64,000 nt of DNA. Source: Emergomyces orientalis (lineage: Eukaryota; Ascomycota; Eurotiomycetes; Onygenales; Ajellomycetaceae). Shown in pieces: positions 12,914 to 24,150 of this stretch (its first letter is position 1; each line of letters opens with the position of its first letter). The stretch spans positions 781,113 through 845,112 of the forward strand of contig MOWL01000025.1 of the NCBI GenBank assembly GCA_002110485.1, given 5' to 3'. The notes beneath the pieces were generated by a model. That model saw only the letters and a list, made by a program, of their open reading frames with translations, made no database searches and was not told where the DNA came from. The position numbers and the translations under genes were made by a program.

Positions 12914-14479
12914 ATGGAAACCCAAAAACCACGTACTCGGTCCCGTACCGGCTGCTCCCAATGTGTGAATGTCAGTCGCAAATGCGACGAAACACGCCCG
13001 CTCTGTGGGAGGTGTAAGCGCCTCAGATTTGCATGCGATTACACACCCCGTCTCATTTGGAAAACGGTGAAGGTAGCAAGGGCATCCACGCCGCCGTTGC
13101 CTCCCATCCCTGCCACTCCGAGTCAAGCGGAACGAACTACGACACCAACAGCAACAACATCAACAATAGCAACAACAACCACAGCCTCGGCCGATCCCCT
13201 ACTACCAGCCAGTCCCAGACTCACTATGCTACTCGGGAGCCCGATGTGCGGTTGCCCTAGTCGAAAGACAGAAGAGGAACTCTATCAGTCATGTGAGAAA
13301 CAGAATTGCTTCCTATCACCAACTCCTAGAAACAGCTTGCACACTTAACATTGTCAAACTTAAGTTTCCTGACATGTTTGCATGCAGTTATCACAAACGG
13401 CAGCAGTCTATTGAATTGGGATCATGAGGAGGCTCAGAGCCCACTGCAAGATATCGTCTCCCTCTATTGGCAATCTCCCATTATTAGAGATGAAGTCAAT
13501 GCTTTGATGTCACTACATGTCCAATGTTGCCGGGTTTCCTCTCTGGCAAGTGTCGACCGAGCCATAACCGGAACTATACGCTTTCTTACCTCCCCGTCCG
13601 CAATCGGCGAACCCAAGGTGTCGGTTTTCACTATGATCCTACTGTCCCAAATATCCGTAAGCCCCACCAGGAAAGACTGCACTGCCGCCACCCCCTCCCC
13701 CCTATTTTCTAATACGCTAATTTCTCCCCGGTCGGGTACAGATGAGAGCTGGATATGCTTGGACCAACCACCTTCCTCAGACCCTGTCGTTCATATTGGC
13801 ACGTCCGGCCAATCTGTCCAATACAATGGAAACGGACCTTTGGTCCCCACATGATGTACTTGAGACTCTCGGCGGCCTAGAGATGGATGTGTGGATTGTG
13901 GGGCGGCAATCGAAACCAGTTCACATCTGGGCCACTTACTGTTCTGGAAGGCAAGGAATAGAAAGAGTCACGGGCCTGCCTCGGCCACTTTTGGACCTGA
14001 TAGCTCGTTTATCTCGGTACGAGGATGTTGCAGACGAACTCCGGGAGCTCTTGTTGGGATTACCCCCCGAGCGTGACGACTATGCCAGCAATGTTCATCG
14101 ATGCTTTGCCCTCACAGCACTGCTCCAGCTACATAGCCGTGTCCGGCCTGTGTCCGACGTGGATCTGCTGATCAAGGATCTGTTGGACATGATTCGTCTT
14201 CTCCACCTTGTTGTTGCCGCACCTCTCAACCAACGAATTTTGATATGGCCGGCATATGTGGTCGGCTACTGTGTGAAAGAGGTCAAAGATATGAACCTTG
14301 TCGAAGACGCTCTTCTACAAGCCCGAATCCTTGGTCATCAAACTAGATGTGGATCTTTGGCCCCTGAGGAATCCGTATTGGTGATGTTACGGAAATTTTG
14401 GGATGAGCGATTGTTAATTGGTGAATATAATGCATTTCAGAGAATGCAAGCTCAGATTCATGAGATAGGCCTATGGTAG
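12914..14479 (+). CDS. Zn2Cys6 fungal transcription factor
   Basis: Three exons, 12914-13292, 13388-13656 and 13742-14479, give 461 residues. Residues 14-41 hold the six cysteines with perfect spacing (C14-x2-C17-x6-C24-x6-C31-x2-C34-x6-C41) of a binuclear zinc cluster that binds CGG-type half-sites. The linker after it is rich in Thr/Pro/Ser (residues 58-105). The C-terminal part resembles the fungal_trans_2 activation region (LLDLIARLSRYEDVADEL, a short DLLDMIRLLHL helix, ILIWPAYVVGYC). The loop between C17 and C24 is VNVSRK rather than the usual RRRKVK, so DNA contacts may differ. Intron 1 was chosen because only the acceptor at 13387 keeps the frame; intron 2 is GTAAGC...TACAG. Divergence from the transporter and proximity to the hydrolase suggest a pathway-specific regulator. 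Confidence 0.82.
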
Positions 14480-14582
14480 GCCTATGATGAAGACAGTTTA
14501 TTCGCCTTGCATAATGTGTACAACAAACAAAATAACTATCAATTTAATTTAGCTACAGATTGACTCTCGCTCGGTATACACT

Positions 14583-16326
14583 TTAATTAGTACCCTTTCT
14601 GCCTATGAATCGGTCCAGGACGTTTTTGGTTATCATCTCAGTGAACGTTTCAGCGTGGATGAGGCCTGAGACCCATTCACAGCTCCCTGCGCAAAACACC
14701 TCGCCCTTTTCCTTGGTAAAACTAGCTACCATGCCTGAACCATACTCTCGATCCTGCAGATATTCCGGGACCTCCATGCCTTCAAGGCTCGATTCTATAA
14801 GTTGCGAGCTAATAAAGCCCCCAGAAAAATTGCTAGTCAGCCCACGTTCTTGCTCTGTTTCTACATTGCCGAATACTTGGGGGCACTTACTATTCTCTCA
14901 ATGGACCTCCAATCGGTTCTCTACCATTAGATATGTCGCGTTCACCCATGGTTGCAGGGCACATTGCAATGATCTCTAAGTTCGACGGTGCTCCATCAAC
15001 ACATGTGGGGTACGGAAGGCCCTTTTTAAAATAAAAGTCCACGCCGTCGACTTCAAACGCAGCAATATTGACAGGGTCAGTGCCAAAGTTATCACCGTAA
15101 CGCAGCTGGGTCCCTTCCAGCGCCCAATGATGTGGTCGGTACACCTGGAACCCGCCTGAACCGCGCGGGACCGCCATGCCATAGCGTGTATAACAGCCCA
15201 TGATACCAGTCAGGCCAACAGTTTGAGCGCCCGGTCTGCCAATTTTTGGCCAGTCCCAGTAGGTTGAGACGCGTGTTGGATTGCGTTCGAACTCCGGGTC
15301 GGCTTGGGGCAATTTATAGCAGTATTGAGTGTGCAAAGCTTCGTCAAACCTCACCTGCCAAATATAATTACCACCGAATCGAGCGAGCTTGCCACCTTGA
15401 TCCACGAAGGCGTCGATAGTATCCCGCTGCTCCCAGGACCAGTACTCATCATGCCCCACACAGACTGCGACCTTGTAACCGGCCAGGCAGTCTGGTTCCG
15501 CATGCAAGTCAGACTGGGTGAGATGGTGAACTCGATAGCCGTTTTTCTCTGCCCACACAACAAACGGCCGTTCGTAGGTTGCCCAACCCGCATCAGCGTA
15601 GTGTCGAGAGTAGCGGAAGAACCAGGAATATTCGAGTGATGGGAATCGAGGCGTGTCTCCGTGTCTTATGGTCAATGCTCCCGTAGTCTCTCGGGGTGCA
15701 TTTTGTGGAATCCTGAGCATTCCCCTAGCTATGGGGCGCTGAGTGCTCGACAAGGGCGATGGCTCGTCATTCTGGTAGCCATCTGGCCTTCCCCGGTAGT
15801 GATTGGCACCGCCCCAGTCATTGTAGGCGAGCATGGTTGATGTAGCATGGATCAGCACAAAGTCTGCAGCATTTGCAGCAGGCGTCTTGCATTGTTTGTT
15901 CTTGACAATAAAGAAGCCCTCGCGCTCGTAGACGCGACCATGGAATTCTTGGATGCGAATGATAACGAGGTAAAATGCAGGCTCCCATTTGCCTTCTTCC
16001 AAATGAATTGAGAGGGCTTCCGGCCAACCGCAGCCCACAGCGTAAGCATCGTCCGGGGTATCGCACATTCTACCCTGTAGGCCAGTCTTCAGAAAAACAG
16101 ACTTAGGCTGATACCCGTCCCGTATAATCTCAATGTCGTATATGTCCGCCGTGGTATGCGTTTTCAGAGACACGACATCACCTTCGTTGTAAGAGAACCT
16201 GTCGCAGTATACCCAGGCCTCCGGTTCACCTGGGTACATACCTGGTTTCTCAACCAGGCCCCCAGGGCGTGACCATCCATAGTCTGCTTCCGTATGGTGT
16301 CTTACTTGCTTTCGAGATGAATCCAT
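14583..16326 (-). CDS. N,N-dimethylformamidase beta-subunit-like hydrolase
   Basis: Two minus-strand exons, 16326-14891 and 14808-14583 (intron GTAAGT...TTATTAG), give 553 residues. The protein follows the large (beta) subunit family of bacterial N,N-dimethylformamidase: an N-terminal beta-sandwich (WVYCDRFSYNEGDVVSLK), then FVLIHATSTMLAYNDWGG, and a C-terminal domain with CVGHDEYWSWEQRD near residues 286-297 and GGKLARFGGNYIWQVRF. Known members hydrolyse small N-substituted amides with a metal bound by residues including an acid; the Glu of GHDEYW is a candidate. The substrate here is unknown and no small alpha subunit is visible nearby. Earlier in-frame ATGs (16464, 16425) exist, but 16326 has the best start context. 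The neighbouring transporter and regulator point to an imported amide-like compound. Confidence 0.82.
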
Positions 16327-17093
16327 GTTGCGTTCAAAGGTGAGAGAATAAAATATAGAACTAGAACGGAGAGAAGGCGACTGTCGAACGTTGAACCGTG
16401 TCAATGTCATGGGTATCAATCTCATAGGGGCTTGACTGCCTTGATATACAGCTCCAGGAAGCATCGAGCGGATGTACAAGTTGGGTGGATCCTGACGTTT
16501 AAAACATGGTTAACTTAATCTGGCATTCATAAGAGGATCCGCGCGACGCGAGGATGGGGCATCTCACGGAGTCCTAAGAGTCCGAAACAGAGGGCTGTCT
16601 TGGTAAGATTTCCGTTTTCTGATGATTTCGGAATATCAGCAGTACCCTCGGTATCCTCAGTATCCTCAGTATTTCTTCCGGGCAGCGGCTTGTTAGGGTG
16701 GGCCGGACTAGAAGGGCGCCAAGCCGTGATTTACTTCCATGAGCCATTTCCTCTCAAGAGGATTTCCATGAGAGAATTCTTGTCACAGAAGAGACTTTCT
16801 AAATAAATACTTAAAGGCTTTTACAAAATCCACGGTGTTCTAGCATCTGACAAGGCCTTCATATCTCAGATAGTAATACAAGAGATTGCCTTTGGGAAAC
16901 ATAGGGGATTGAGAACTCTCACTCAAATCCAGTAACTTCATGTGTCTAGAAATATCTCAAGCCGAGCTAACTGAGTCGCACAGTGACTTAAAGAGAATCA
17001 TTTTATTCATACAAGCCTCCTTTACGTGTTTTCTCAGGAACTTGGCTGAATACAAACGAATTTGGCGATCCGGCGATCCGGCGGTGGTTGGTA
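16327..17093. other. Spacer upstream of the hydrolase gene
   Basis: The first 200 bases should hold the promoter of the minus-strand hydrolase. The rest shows no gene; a short direct repeat of GTATCCTCA units lies near 16649-16670 and a CGATCCGG doublet near 17067-17082. Confidence 0.4.
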
Positions 17094-17197
17094 TGGACCC
17101 ACATAGTTTAATTCAATCAATTGTAGCGATCACGGCAGTAAGTCTCCAATTGTTTCGAATGCGTGCGAAGGTGTCTAAATGCCTTGTTGATCCATGA
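17094..17197 (+). pseudogene. Fragment of a fungal STAND-type N-terminal domain
   Basis: About 34 codons starting MDPHSLIQSIVAITAVSLQ resemble the first helices of fungal NOD-like/ankyrin proteins, which usually begin MDPLSI.ASIVAI. The frame then stops at 17197 with nothing matching after it. It is a short decayed fragment, and the call rests on one motif. Confidence 0.35.
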
Positions 17198-17881
17198 AAA
17201 ATTGTTGACTCACCTGAAATGTAATCAACAGAAAACCTATGCTGTATGGAAACACAAAAGGCCCTTCGCAAGAAAACCGGGACAAAAAGGACCAGACAGC
17301 CACCCAAGTTATAAAATGTAAAGGTCCACAATATACTATGTGAGGCAGATGTGAAGAGCGGGAGACTACAAGATGGCAGAGCAGATGAGATCAAAGAGCA
17401 GAGAGAGAAGGACGGTGTGTACGGTACACAGTCAAAAAAAACTTGAGGAGCTCCAGCAAAGGCTCTGTGCTGTGTAGGTCCCTGAAGCAAAGGAAAATAT
17501 ATAAACCGCAGCCGGAAGCCATGCTGAACTATCATCCTCTTGGCGCAGGGCCTTCTTGGATATTTCCAACAAACATCCTGGGATGCAAGGTGCCCACGTT
17601 TTCTGCCCCGCGATCGAAAGCATACCTCAAAACCATGGGTTTCATTTTACTGTTAAATGCGATCATACTGATCCTTCAAAAGATGTACTGTACAGTACAC
17701 TCTAGGAATTTCTCTAAATCCACTCCGGATCCATGTTTGAGGCCGAATTCAGAAAGGGCCAATTTTGTATTAGTTACCCTGTGCCATTAACTTCTATTAC
17801 CATGTTATGCTACCAACTCCAAATATGAGGAAACAGACTCATATCCTTCGTTATTTCTAATCTATCAGAAGGCCCTAAAAT

Positions 17882-18990
17882 TTACAAAGGCTGGGTGGGG
17901 GAGTTTGAGTGAATCATATAATGTTTTCCTTGCAGCTGATGGCCCCGCCCATACTGGTCAAACTTCTTATCTGGTCCCATCTCAGCTCTCACAGGGCCTT
18001 CAGACACGCGACTGCGATCCCGGGAAAGCTGCTGAAGAGTTTCGTCTGACATTTGCCCCGGCCACTGTGCTGACCTAGATTCAGTTGTGATACACTTCGC
18101 CGAGATGAGCTCTCCCAGTGTTGAGATAATGACTTGACAATCATCATTGCTGAGAGAACATCTTCAAATTCGTTGAAGCGCACCTGCTTTGTTTGCTCGG
18201 ATGCTTCAGCACAAATGGCCAGACACTGTCTGAGGCTATTTCTTTCTTTCTGGAATTGCTCCCACTCAGCTGTTTCCTTCATCTTGACTGTCTACAACGT
18301 TGCTTCCAGTCTGGCTTTTTGTCTTTCAGCGTGTTTCTCAAGATCTGAAGACGCGGTCAAGAGTTTGTACCTGTGCTCCTGCAGGATGCAGTTGGTGACA
18401 TATTTGGATGAGCCAGAATTGAAATTGCCAATCGCATCAATCTAAGGGTGGGATGAAGCTGTGGGGGTTTCGGGTCAGAATTTCGGGTTTGAGTTTGGCG
18501 ATGTGCTCAAGGGCTTCCGCGCAGATTCGGACACAAAACACCAAAAGGTGAAAATGCAAAAGTACAAAACTGCAAAAATTGACTTTTCGCACAAGTGCAG
18601 AAATGCAAGCCCATCACACCCTGCCAGTCATATCAGCGCTGGGCCACCTTTTTGACTGTTAAAGCTTAGCAAGGGCCGTGAATGATGTCATAGGTAGAGA
18701 ACCTTCCAGGCGTCCGCCCTTATATCCTCTATTCTCTAGATCAGCGTGGCCTGTTCATGCCAGATGCCATTCTTAGGGAAAATATCTCCTATTCTTTAGA
18801 ACATCATGGCCTGTACTATTCCTTTCCTCTTGTATTCGGCTCCACTGCCTTCGTGCTCCATCTTGGTTCCCTTTGGAATGAATGAGTCAAGTTTGTTTTC
18901 AACGTCCTGGAGGTGATTGTCAAGATCAGAGGTTTGACCTGTGCCGACTGACCTGTACCAAACACAAACATAGAGCAGCAGCCACAGGTC
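17882..18990 (-). pseudogene. Degraded PigL_N-type (azaphilone cluster protein L N-terminal) gene fragment
   Basis: On the minus strand, pieces in different frames follow the order of a repeated fungal module: SDLDNHLQDVENKLDSF (about 18950-18870), ICAEALEHIAKLKPE (about 18525-18480), LLTASSDLEKHAERQKARLE (about 18370-18310), then RNSLRQCLAICAEASEQ (18260-18190) and GQMSDETLQQLSRDR (about 18055-18005). The family caps many fungal STAND-like or ankyrin proteins and is of unknown function. At least two frameshifts and an in-frame stop near 18290 separate the pieces, so this is not a functional gene. The downstream effector part is not found in this window. Confidence 0.6.
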
Positions 18991-20839
18991 CTTCACTGGT
19001 CTATGACTTTTGACTGAAGTACCCCGTAGGTACAAACCTTAGCGGGTTCTATGGCAGGCAAACCAGTACACTTTCCAATGTATGCTAGCTATTACATTTT
19101 ATATGCTAGTTTATCTTCCAGGTCTCCCTCCAGGTCTCCCTTCAGGTAAACAATCCAATATAGGCCAGTCGCCCGTCGTCAATCTAGCAGTCACCCGTCA
19201 ATCCAGTCCTCCATTGGGGATAAAAGGCAAAAAGGCAAAAAGGCAAAAAGTCAGCCAGCTCACTCTGAGACCCATAAAAGTTCCCCATGAGATAATCTCT
19301 CAAACTCGTCGATGAAGCAACCGCGGTTTCCACTACCACAAGGCCACTGGTGCAGCAACTGCCACCTCCAAAACCACTGGATCCCTCACGGTAAAGCTCG
19401 CTCGACCCTGAAGATGCACCACCTGAGTGGGATCCCTGGGCCGTTAAGAAAATGTTGCAACTCAGCACCGCGTCCATGTCGTGCGGCTTTGGAAAGCCAC
19501 TCATGGGTGGCCCACTCCTGTATCCGAGATATCCTTGCCAGTGCAAGTTCTGTGAAACGCCAGAAAAGTATTGGAGTTAGCAGAAGAGTGTGGATGTGAG
19601 TGTGACGGGAAAAAATCTACCTCCACCGGTGATGTATAGGGATTCAAGGTTATATCAGGACAGGGAATATATAAGGCATATGAATACATTACTTGCCGGC
19701 GATCCTATATCAAACGAGGAGGAGGTAGAACCTAGGAGTATTTTGGATAAATAGTTTCTTTCTTCCGCTACGTGCCCATTACGCCCGTGGCCCATTACGC
19801 CCAGCATTACGCCCGATGTAATTGCAGCCTTCAACTTACTAGTGGCTCAAGATTGAGAAAAGTGACGTTTTGGCTCAATGGAGCCCACCTAATTTCTAGA
19901 CAGCACTAGTTTGTAACTATAAATTGAGGTCTCTTTCTAAAGTCTGATACTTTGAGCAGCGACTTCCCATCACCAGACAAAGATATAGTGAGTGCCATGT
20001 CCAGTACAGCCCTGCTCTTACAGAAATGGGAGAAGCATTACCCCTCATCATCCTGAACAACATGAGAGAGCTACATGAAATATCAGAAGTCTGAAGGGGG
20101 AAGTGAGGGAAATTTGAGAATAAGTGTGAATATATGAAATATCTTGTTTGCTGTACATTACAACGAATTCGGTAGTGTATAGTACTGCAAAAATTCTCAT
20201 ATCTTTTGAATGATCAGTATGACCGCATTTAACCATAAAATGAGGTATGCTTTCGATCGCAGGGCTGAAAAAGCGGGCATCTTGTAGTCTCCCGTTCACA
20301 TCTGCCCCACATAGTACTTTGTGGACCTTTACTTTTTGTAATTTGAGTGGCTGTCTGGCCCTTTTTGTCCTGGTTTTCTTGTGAAGAGCCTTTTGTGTTT
20401 CTTTGTTGTTTCTTCTCCTTGCTTCTCTTTTGTTCTCCTCCTGCTTCCGCAGCTGGAGCCTCGCGTTTTCAAGGAGTCAGTTGTCTGGAAGATATGTTTC
20501 CGCCACATAAAATACATGGTGAACATATTTATTATTTCACCATACTTTATCTCCGACATGACAAATCTTAAGGCTCTTTTCAACCTGCTGCGCCTCATAC
20601 CAATAGTCTCCAATTCATCATGGGCCAATGGTCCTGTCATAGCCCCAGAATCCGAGATATTGTCTCTGCCGTCGGGTTCGATATCACCAGGAGGCTGAGG
20701 CTGGTTATTTAAGGTCCTGTCAACAGACAGCTGCTCAGACAGGATGTTAATGTGGGATGGTTGAATCTCTTATATTCTAGGGGGAGCTAGCTACGTTATA
20801 TTACATATGGGAGATCACGTGCGGGGGGAGCGATCGCTA
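18991..20839. other. Gene-poor stretch with short simple repeats
   Basis: No gene can be supported. It contains a short tandem of CAGGTCTCCCT units near 19119-19145, four AAAAGGC-type units near 19223-19250, and three CATTACGCCC copies at 19778-19813 that may be a decayed transposon end. An open frame on the minus strand (20640-20329) is rich in basic residues but matches no family I know. Confidence 0.4.
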
Positions 20840-21091
20840 GGGCACGCACGCCACTGAGGCGGCCGCCGCTACAACTCTCTGCAACTTCAATCTTGCCAGG
20901 TAACATCTCTTATGGCCAGAGCCATGCTGTGAAAATCGTGGCCCCTTTAAATGGTCGCGCACCGAAGTCCGTGGAATGTCGAAGAAGAGGCCACTGTCAG
21001 ATGATGCCGTGCCCAATTCAGATTCCAGCTCCAATAATCCGATTCCGGAACGCTTTAGTAGTCCTATATAGGCACCATTGTTGAATCCCAC
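20840..21091 (-). pseudogene. Fragment with psq-type helix-turn-helix (pogo-like transposase N-terminus)
   Basis: On the minus strand the segment FDIPRTSVRDHLKG (about 20983-20942) is the recognition helix seen at the start of fungal pogo/Tc1-type transposases. Sequence before and after it does not continue the family, so only a scrap remains. Confidence 0.35.
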
Positions 21092-21179
21092 ATCTACCAG
21101 ACTCTACTCTGTGGCATCATGTGTTTATTCCTTGGACTGTCTCCAGTGCTTTCTCTATCCACTGATCGTTACCCGAGCT

Positions 21180-21400
21180 GCAATGAATGTTATAGAGATA
21201 TATGCGATCGCCGCTGGCGGCATCCTTACCTTTTTTGTTGTGGTCAGATTTCTATCGCGCCTCATGTGCCTGAAAAGCATCGTCTGCGTACTGATAGCAA
21301 AGCATCTCACCTACCCGTACTTACTTGACTGCCATCAACTCTTTGGCCCTTGGACGCGTTTTGATTACAATGTTAATTCAATTGCTCTTTTGATTAACTG
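21180..21400 (+). pseudogene. Possible ferric-reductase-like membrane protein fragment
   Basis: The open frame contains a hydrophobic helix (IYAIAAGGILTFFVVVRFL) followed by YPYLLDCHQLFGPWTRFD. This resembles the first membrane segment of fungal FRE/NOX-type reductases, where the GPWTR block precedes the next helix. The frame ends at 21401 without the haem-binding core. Short and uncertain. Confidence 0.3.
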
Positions 21401-21477
21401 AGTCACACAGCAACTTGATGGACCGAAAATCGGTTATAATTATCAACAGATGATATTAGCGTTAAAAATCTGCCCTC

Positions 21478-21950
21478 GTCTCTCCACATCCAGGGAGTCG
21501 GCCTCATATCTCGGTTGGCCATGCCGGTGTGACACAGGAGGAGTGACTGGTCAAAAATATACTGAATTCCCGGATCCGTGTGCGGAAGGGCAAGCCAATT
21601 CTGGAGTACAGTGTCGCATGGCGGCCTGCATGGCAATCATGGAGCAATCTGATTCCGGGCTGCGAGGAGCTGGTCAAAAAATTCCATGCAGAGTGGAAGG
21701 ATGAGCGGCCTTCACTTACTACTCTGACAGGCCACATGTGTTTCAAGCAGAAAAGGAGATCGCACAGAAATGATGAATTCAAGATTTTAAACTCAATTAA
21801 TTAGAATCTTTATCTATGTAATATATCAATATCAATTTCAGTTCTGATTTATTCTGTACTTTGTCTATTTTAATTATTTTCTCATGTGCTTTAGATCTCT
21901 TTTTTTGATTTTATTTCATTTCTCATATCTTGTTCTGACTCAGAAGTCTT
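21478..21950 (+). pseudogene. Decayed second copy of the chromodomain gene at 50.3 kb
   Basis: This stretch aligns along its length with about 50320-50800 in the same orientation. Differences are nearly all C-to-T or G-to-A relative to the right copy (for example ATCTCGGTTGGCC versus ATCTCGGCTGGCC). It keeps the chromodomain-like SVKKIL region only with changed residues and in broken frames, and lacks the first exon. The pattern is that of RIP acting on a duplicated segment. Confidence 0.75.
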
Positions 21951-22689
21951 GTCAGGGGTTGAACCCCTATATGGTTATGTGGACTCGGGCTAGCTGGCTC
22001 CCGTGCTAATGACTAGCCCTTGCTTGCAATCTGTGTGCACTTTTCTACACATTTTTTGCACTTCTTTCTTTTCTTTCTCTTTTCTTTCTTAAGCTTTTCT
22101 TCTTGTATATTAGACATAATATAGTTCTTTCATATCTAATTATTTATTTTTTATATTAGAAAAGCTTTGTTTTTACTTCTTACTAAAGAAAGACATGAAA
22201 AAGTTCAGAAAAACACTGATATTACAGATCAATTATTAAGAAAGAATAATAGTGTGACAGAGTAGCAAGAAATTTCTGCATCTATAAAAAAATTCAGAAG
22301 AATACTGACATTATAAACTCATTTTTTGAGTAAATCATGATGTGACAGAGTAGCAAGAAATCCCTGCACTTATAAAAATAAAAACTCTGATAATCATCTT
22401 TAAAATCTCATTGAATGAAGATGAATTTGTGTTAGCCACAAGCAGTCATGAATTACAGAATAAAGAAATAATTATTAATCTTACTAGAGAGAAGTTTGTG
22501 AAGTTTCTTCAAATAAAGAAAAAATTAACAGTTTAATAAATAAAACTACAGAATCAATGATAAAAACTCAAGAAATAATAAATGATTATCAGAATTTCAG
22601 ATTTAATTGAAGTTATCACTATCTCTCTCTCTATTGAATTAAAATAATCAAAAGCAAGTCTTTTAAATTCTATTTATTATAATAGTAAT
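21951..22689. other. AT-rich start of the transposon island
   Basis: Very AT-rich sequence with T-rich tracts and stop codons in all frames. It probably includes the degraded 5' end of the Gypsy element whose gag begins around 22690. The LTR itself cannot be delimited. Confidence 0.4.
22202..22378 (+). repeat. Imperfect tandem duplication of about 88 bp
   Basis: Two successive copies (about 22202-22290 and 22291-22378) share the core GTGACAGAGTAGCAAGAAAT and flanking CTATAAAAA/TTATAAAAA ends. They lie just before the degraded gag and may be part of the element's leader or LTR. Confidence 0.6.
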
Positions 22690-23463
22690 AATCTCTTCTA
22701 TTTTTCACAGTTCCTCAGCAACCTCAAAGCCAAGATCATGATTGATGAACAGATCATTGAAAATGAACAAGCTCAAGTATAATATATTTTTGAAAGACTG
22801 AAAGATAAAGCATCAGCAAGAATTCACTTTTAAGTGAATCAGTATTCTGAAATCAATAGATTTATCACTAAGAAGTTTCTTGAACTTCTGAAGTCAATAT
22901 TTGCTGACACAGTCTATGAGCAGAAAGTCTTGAACAAACTGAATAGACTGAGATAAAAAAAAAGAAGTTTTAATAAATTCTTAACTGAGCTGAAGTAACT
23001 GTTTCTAGAAACTGATAAATATGAATGAACTGACTCAATTAAAAAAAACTATCTGAAAGAAGTTTTTAATTGAGAACTAAAAAAATATCTTTTAAGTTTA
23101 AATAAAAAGAAGTTCTATAATAGATTCAAAAATTAAATAAAAAGAATTACAGATTGTATAAAGAATTTCAATAAGTCTGAGAAGAGTCAGCTGAATTGAT
23201 ATTAAAATATTTTATTTAAAAAATTCTGAGAAAGTCTTTCTCAGACTTCTTTTAAATTATAGAATATCATGAACTGAGAGTTCACATCAGCATAAACTGT
23301 CAAGAAGAAGAACAAGAGAATATAACACACTGTATAAATAGATTTCAAGAAACTGAATAGAAGAAAGAAAAAGAGATTATACTTCTACTGTGAAACATCA
23401 AAGCACATGATCACAGATTGCTTTTACAAGCTCATGCAGTGTTCTGTGAAGACTGTCAGTGTA
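22690..23463 (+). pseudogene. Gag of a heavily mutated Gypsy element, left part
   Basis: Read through its stops, one frame gives a typical Gypsy/Ty3 capsid: IFERLKDKASARIHF, then KFLELLKSIFADTVYEQK, LNKLNRL, and a zinc-knuckle relic CETSKHMITDC near 23390-23425 with one expected Cys changed. Many stops sit where Trp or Gln is expected. The gene breaks at 23463, where the LINE composite was inserted, and its sequence resumes at 45072. Confidence 0.75.
23449..23463 (+). repeat. Target-site duplication of the LINE composite, left copy
   Basis: The 15-base sequence AAGACTGTCAGTGTA occurs here and again at 45057-45071, exactly flanking the LINE composite. Removing the insert rejoins the Gypsy reading frame. 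Confidence 0.85.
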
Positions 23464-24135
23464 TACAAAAAAAACGCTTTCCCCCGAACCAGCCCAATTC
23501 TTCGAATTAGAAGACGAAAAGACATCCATTTGAAAGCTCTTATTTGAGAAAGCAATTTATTCACTTTTTATTAAAATTGAGCGCGAGTTGATGAAGTTAT
23601 TGAGAAAAACATGTTTGCAATCTCTAAGAGAAAAGAAAATCACACTTCATCACATAACTTCATCAGTTTCGGCCCAATTTACATAGAATTTTGATAGAAG
23701 CTAGAACAAACCAGATAGTACAACTGTCTCAATTTTGAATTCATTCTGACTATCTCTTTCTGAACAATTCATTGTTAAAACCTGTGTGAAAACTCTGATT
23801 GATTTTCATGTTTCTTTGCACCAGTGTCAAGTCTTTTCCCTGTACCGCCCTACCTCATCCGGCAGAAAAGTGACAAAAAAATACCTCAGCACAGATTACA
23901 CGTGACCTACTCTTCAATCAGAAATTCCCCGAAACCTACCCTCTCTACAAAACTGAACGAGAAAAAGTGGAAATATCAGTGTTTAAAAAATAGCTTGGTC
24001 CCTGCAAGTAATATATATATATATTTGTATATATACATATTATTATATAAGAAAATAGTACAGATTTAGTCTGTTGCTTCTTCATTTGCATACTCATCTG
24101 TGTGACTTAATAAATTACATTTATTAAGAGCTATC

Positions 24136-24150
24136 TAGTAAAATATATGA
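24136..24150 (+). repeat. Target-site duplication of nested LINE, left copy
   Basis: TAGTAAAATATATGA lies here and at 26166-26180 on either side of the nested LINE; the undisturbed site is present once in units 2 and 3. Confidence 0.85.

Noticed and set aside
14605..15639. Plus-strand frames over the hydrolase gene
   Set aside because: They are antisense shadows of a well-supported two-exon gene.
10434..16326. Secondary-metabolite biosynthetic cluster
   Set aside because: No polyketide synthase, peptide synthetase, terpene cyclase or P450 lies nearby; only transporter, regulator and a hydrolase are present.
17113..17535. 140-codon minus-strand frame
   Set aside because: Hydrophobic and Ser/Phe-rich by composition; it overlaps a plus-strand motif that fits a known family better.
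19774..19815. Three CATTACGCCC units as a MITE or transposon terminal repeat
   Set aside because: No matching inverted copy was found within a few kb, so no element can be drawn.
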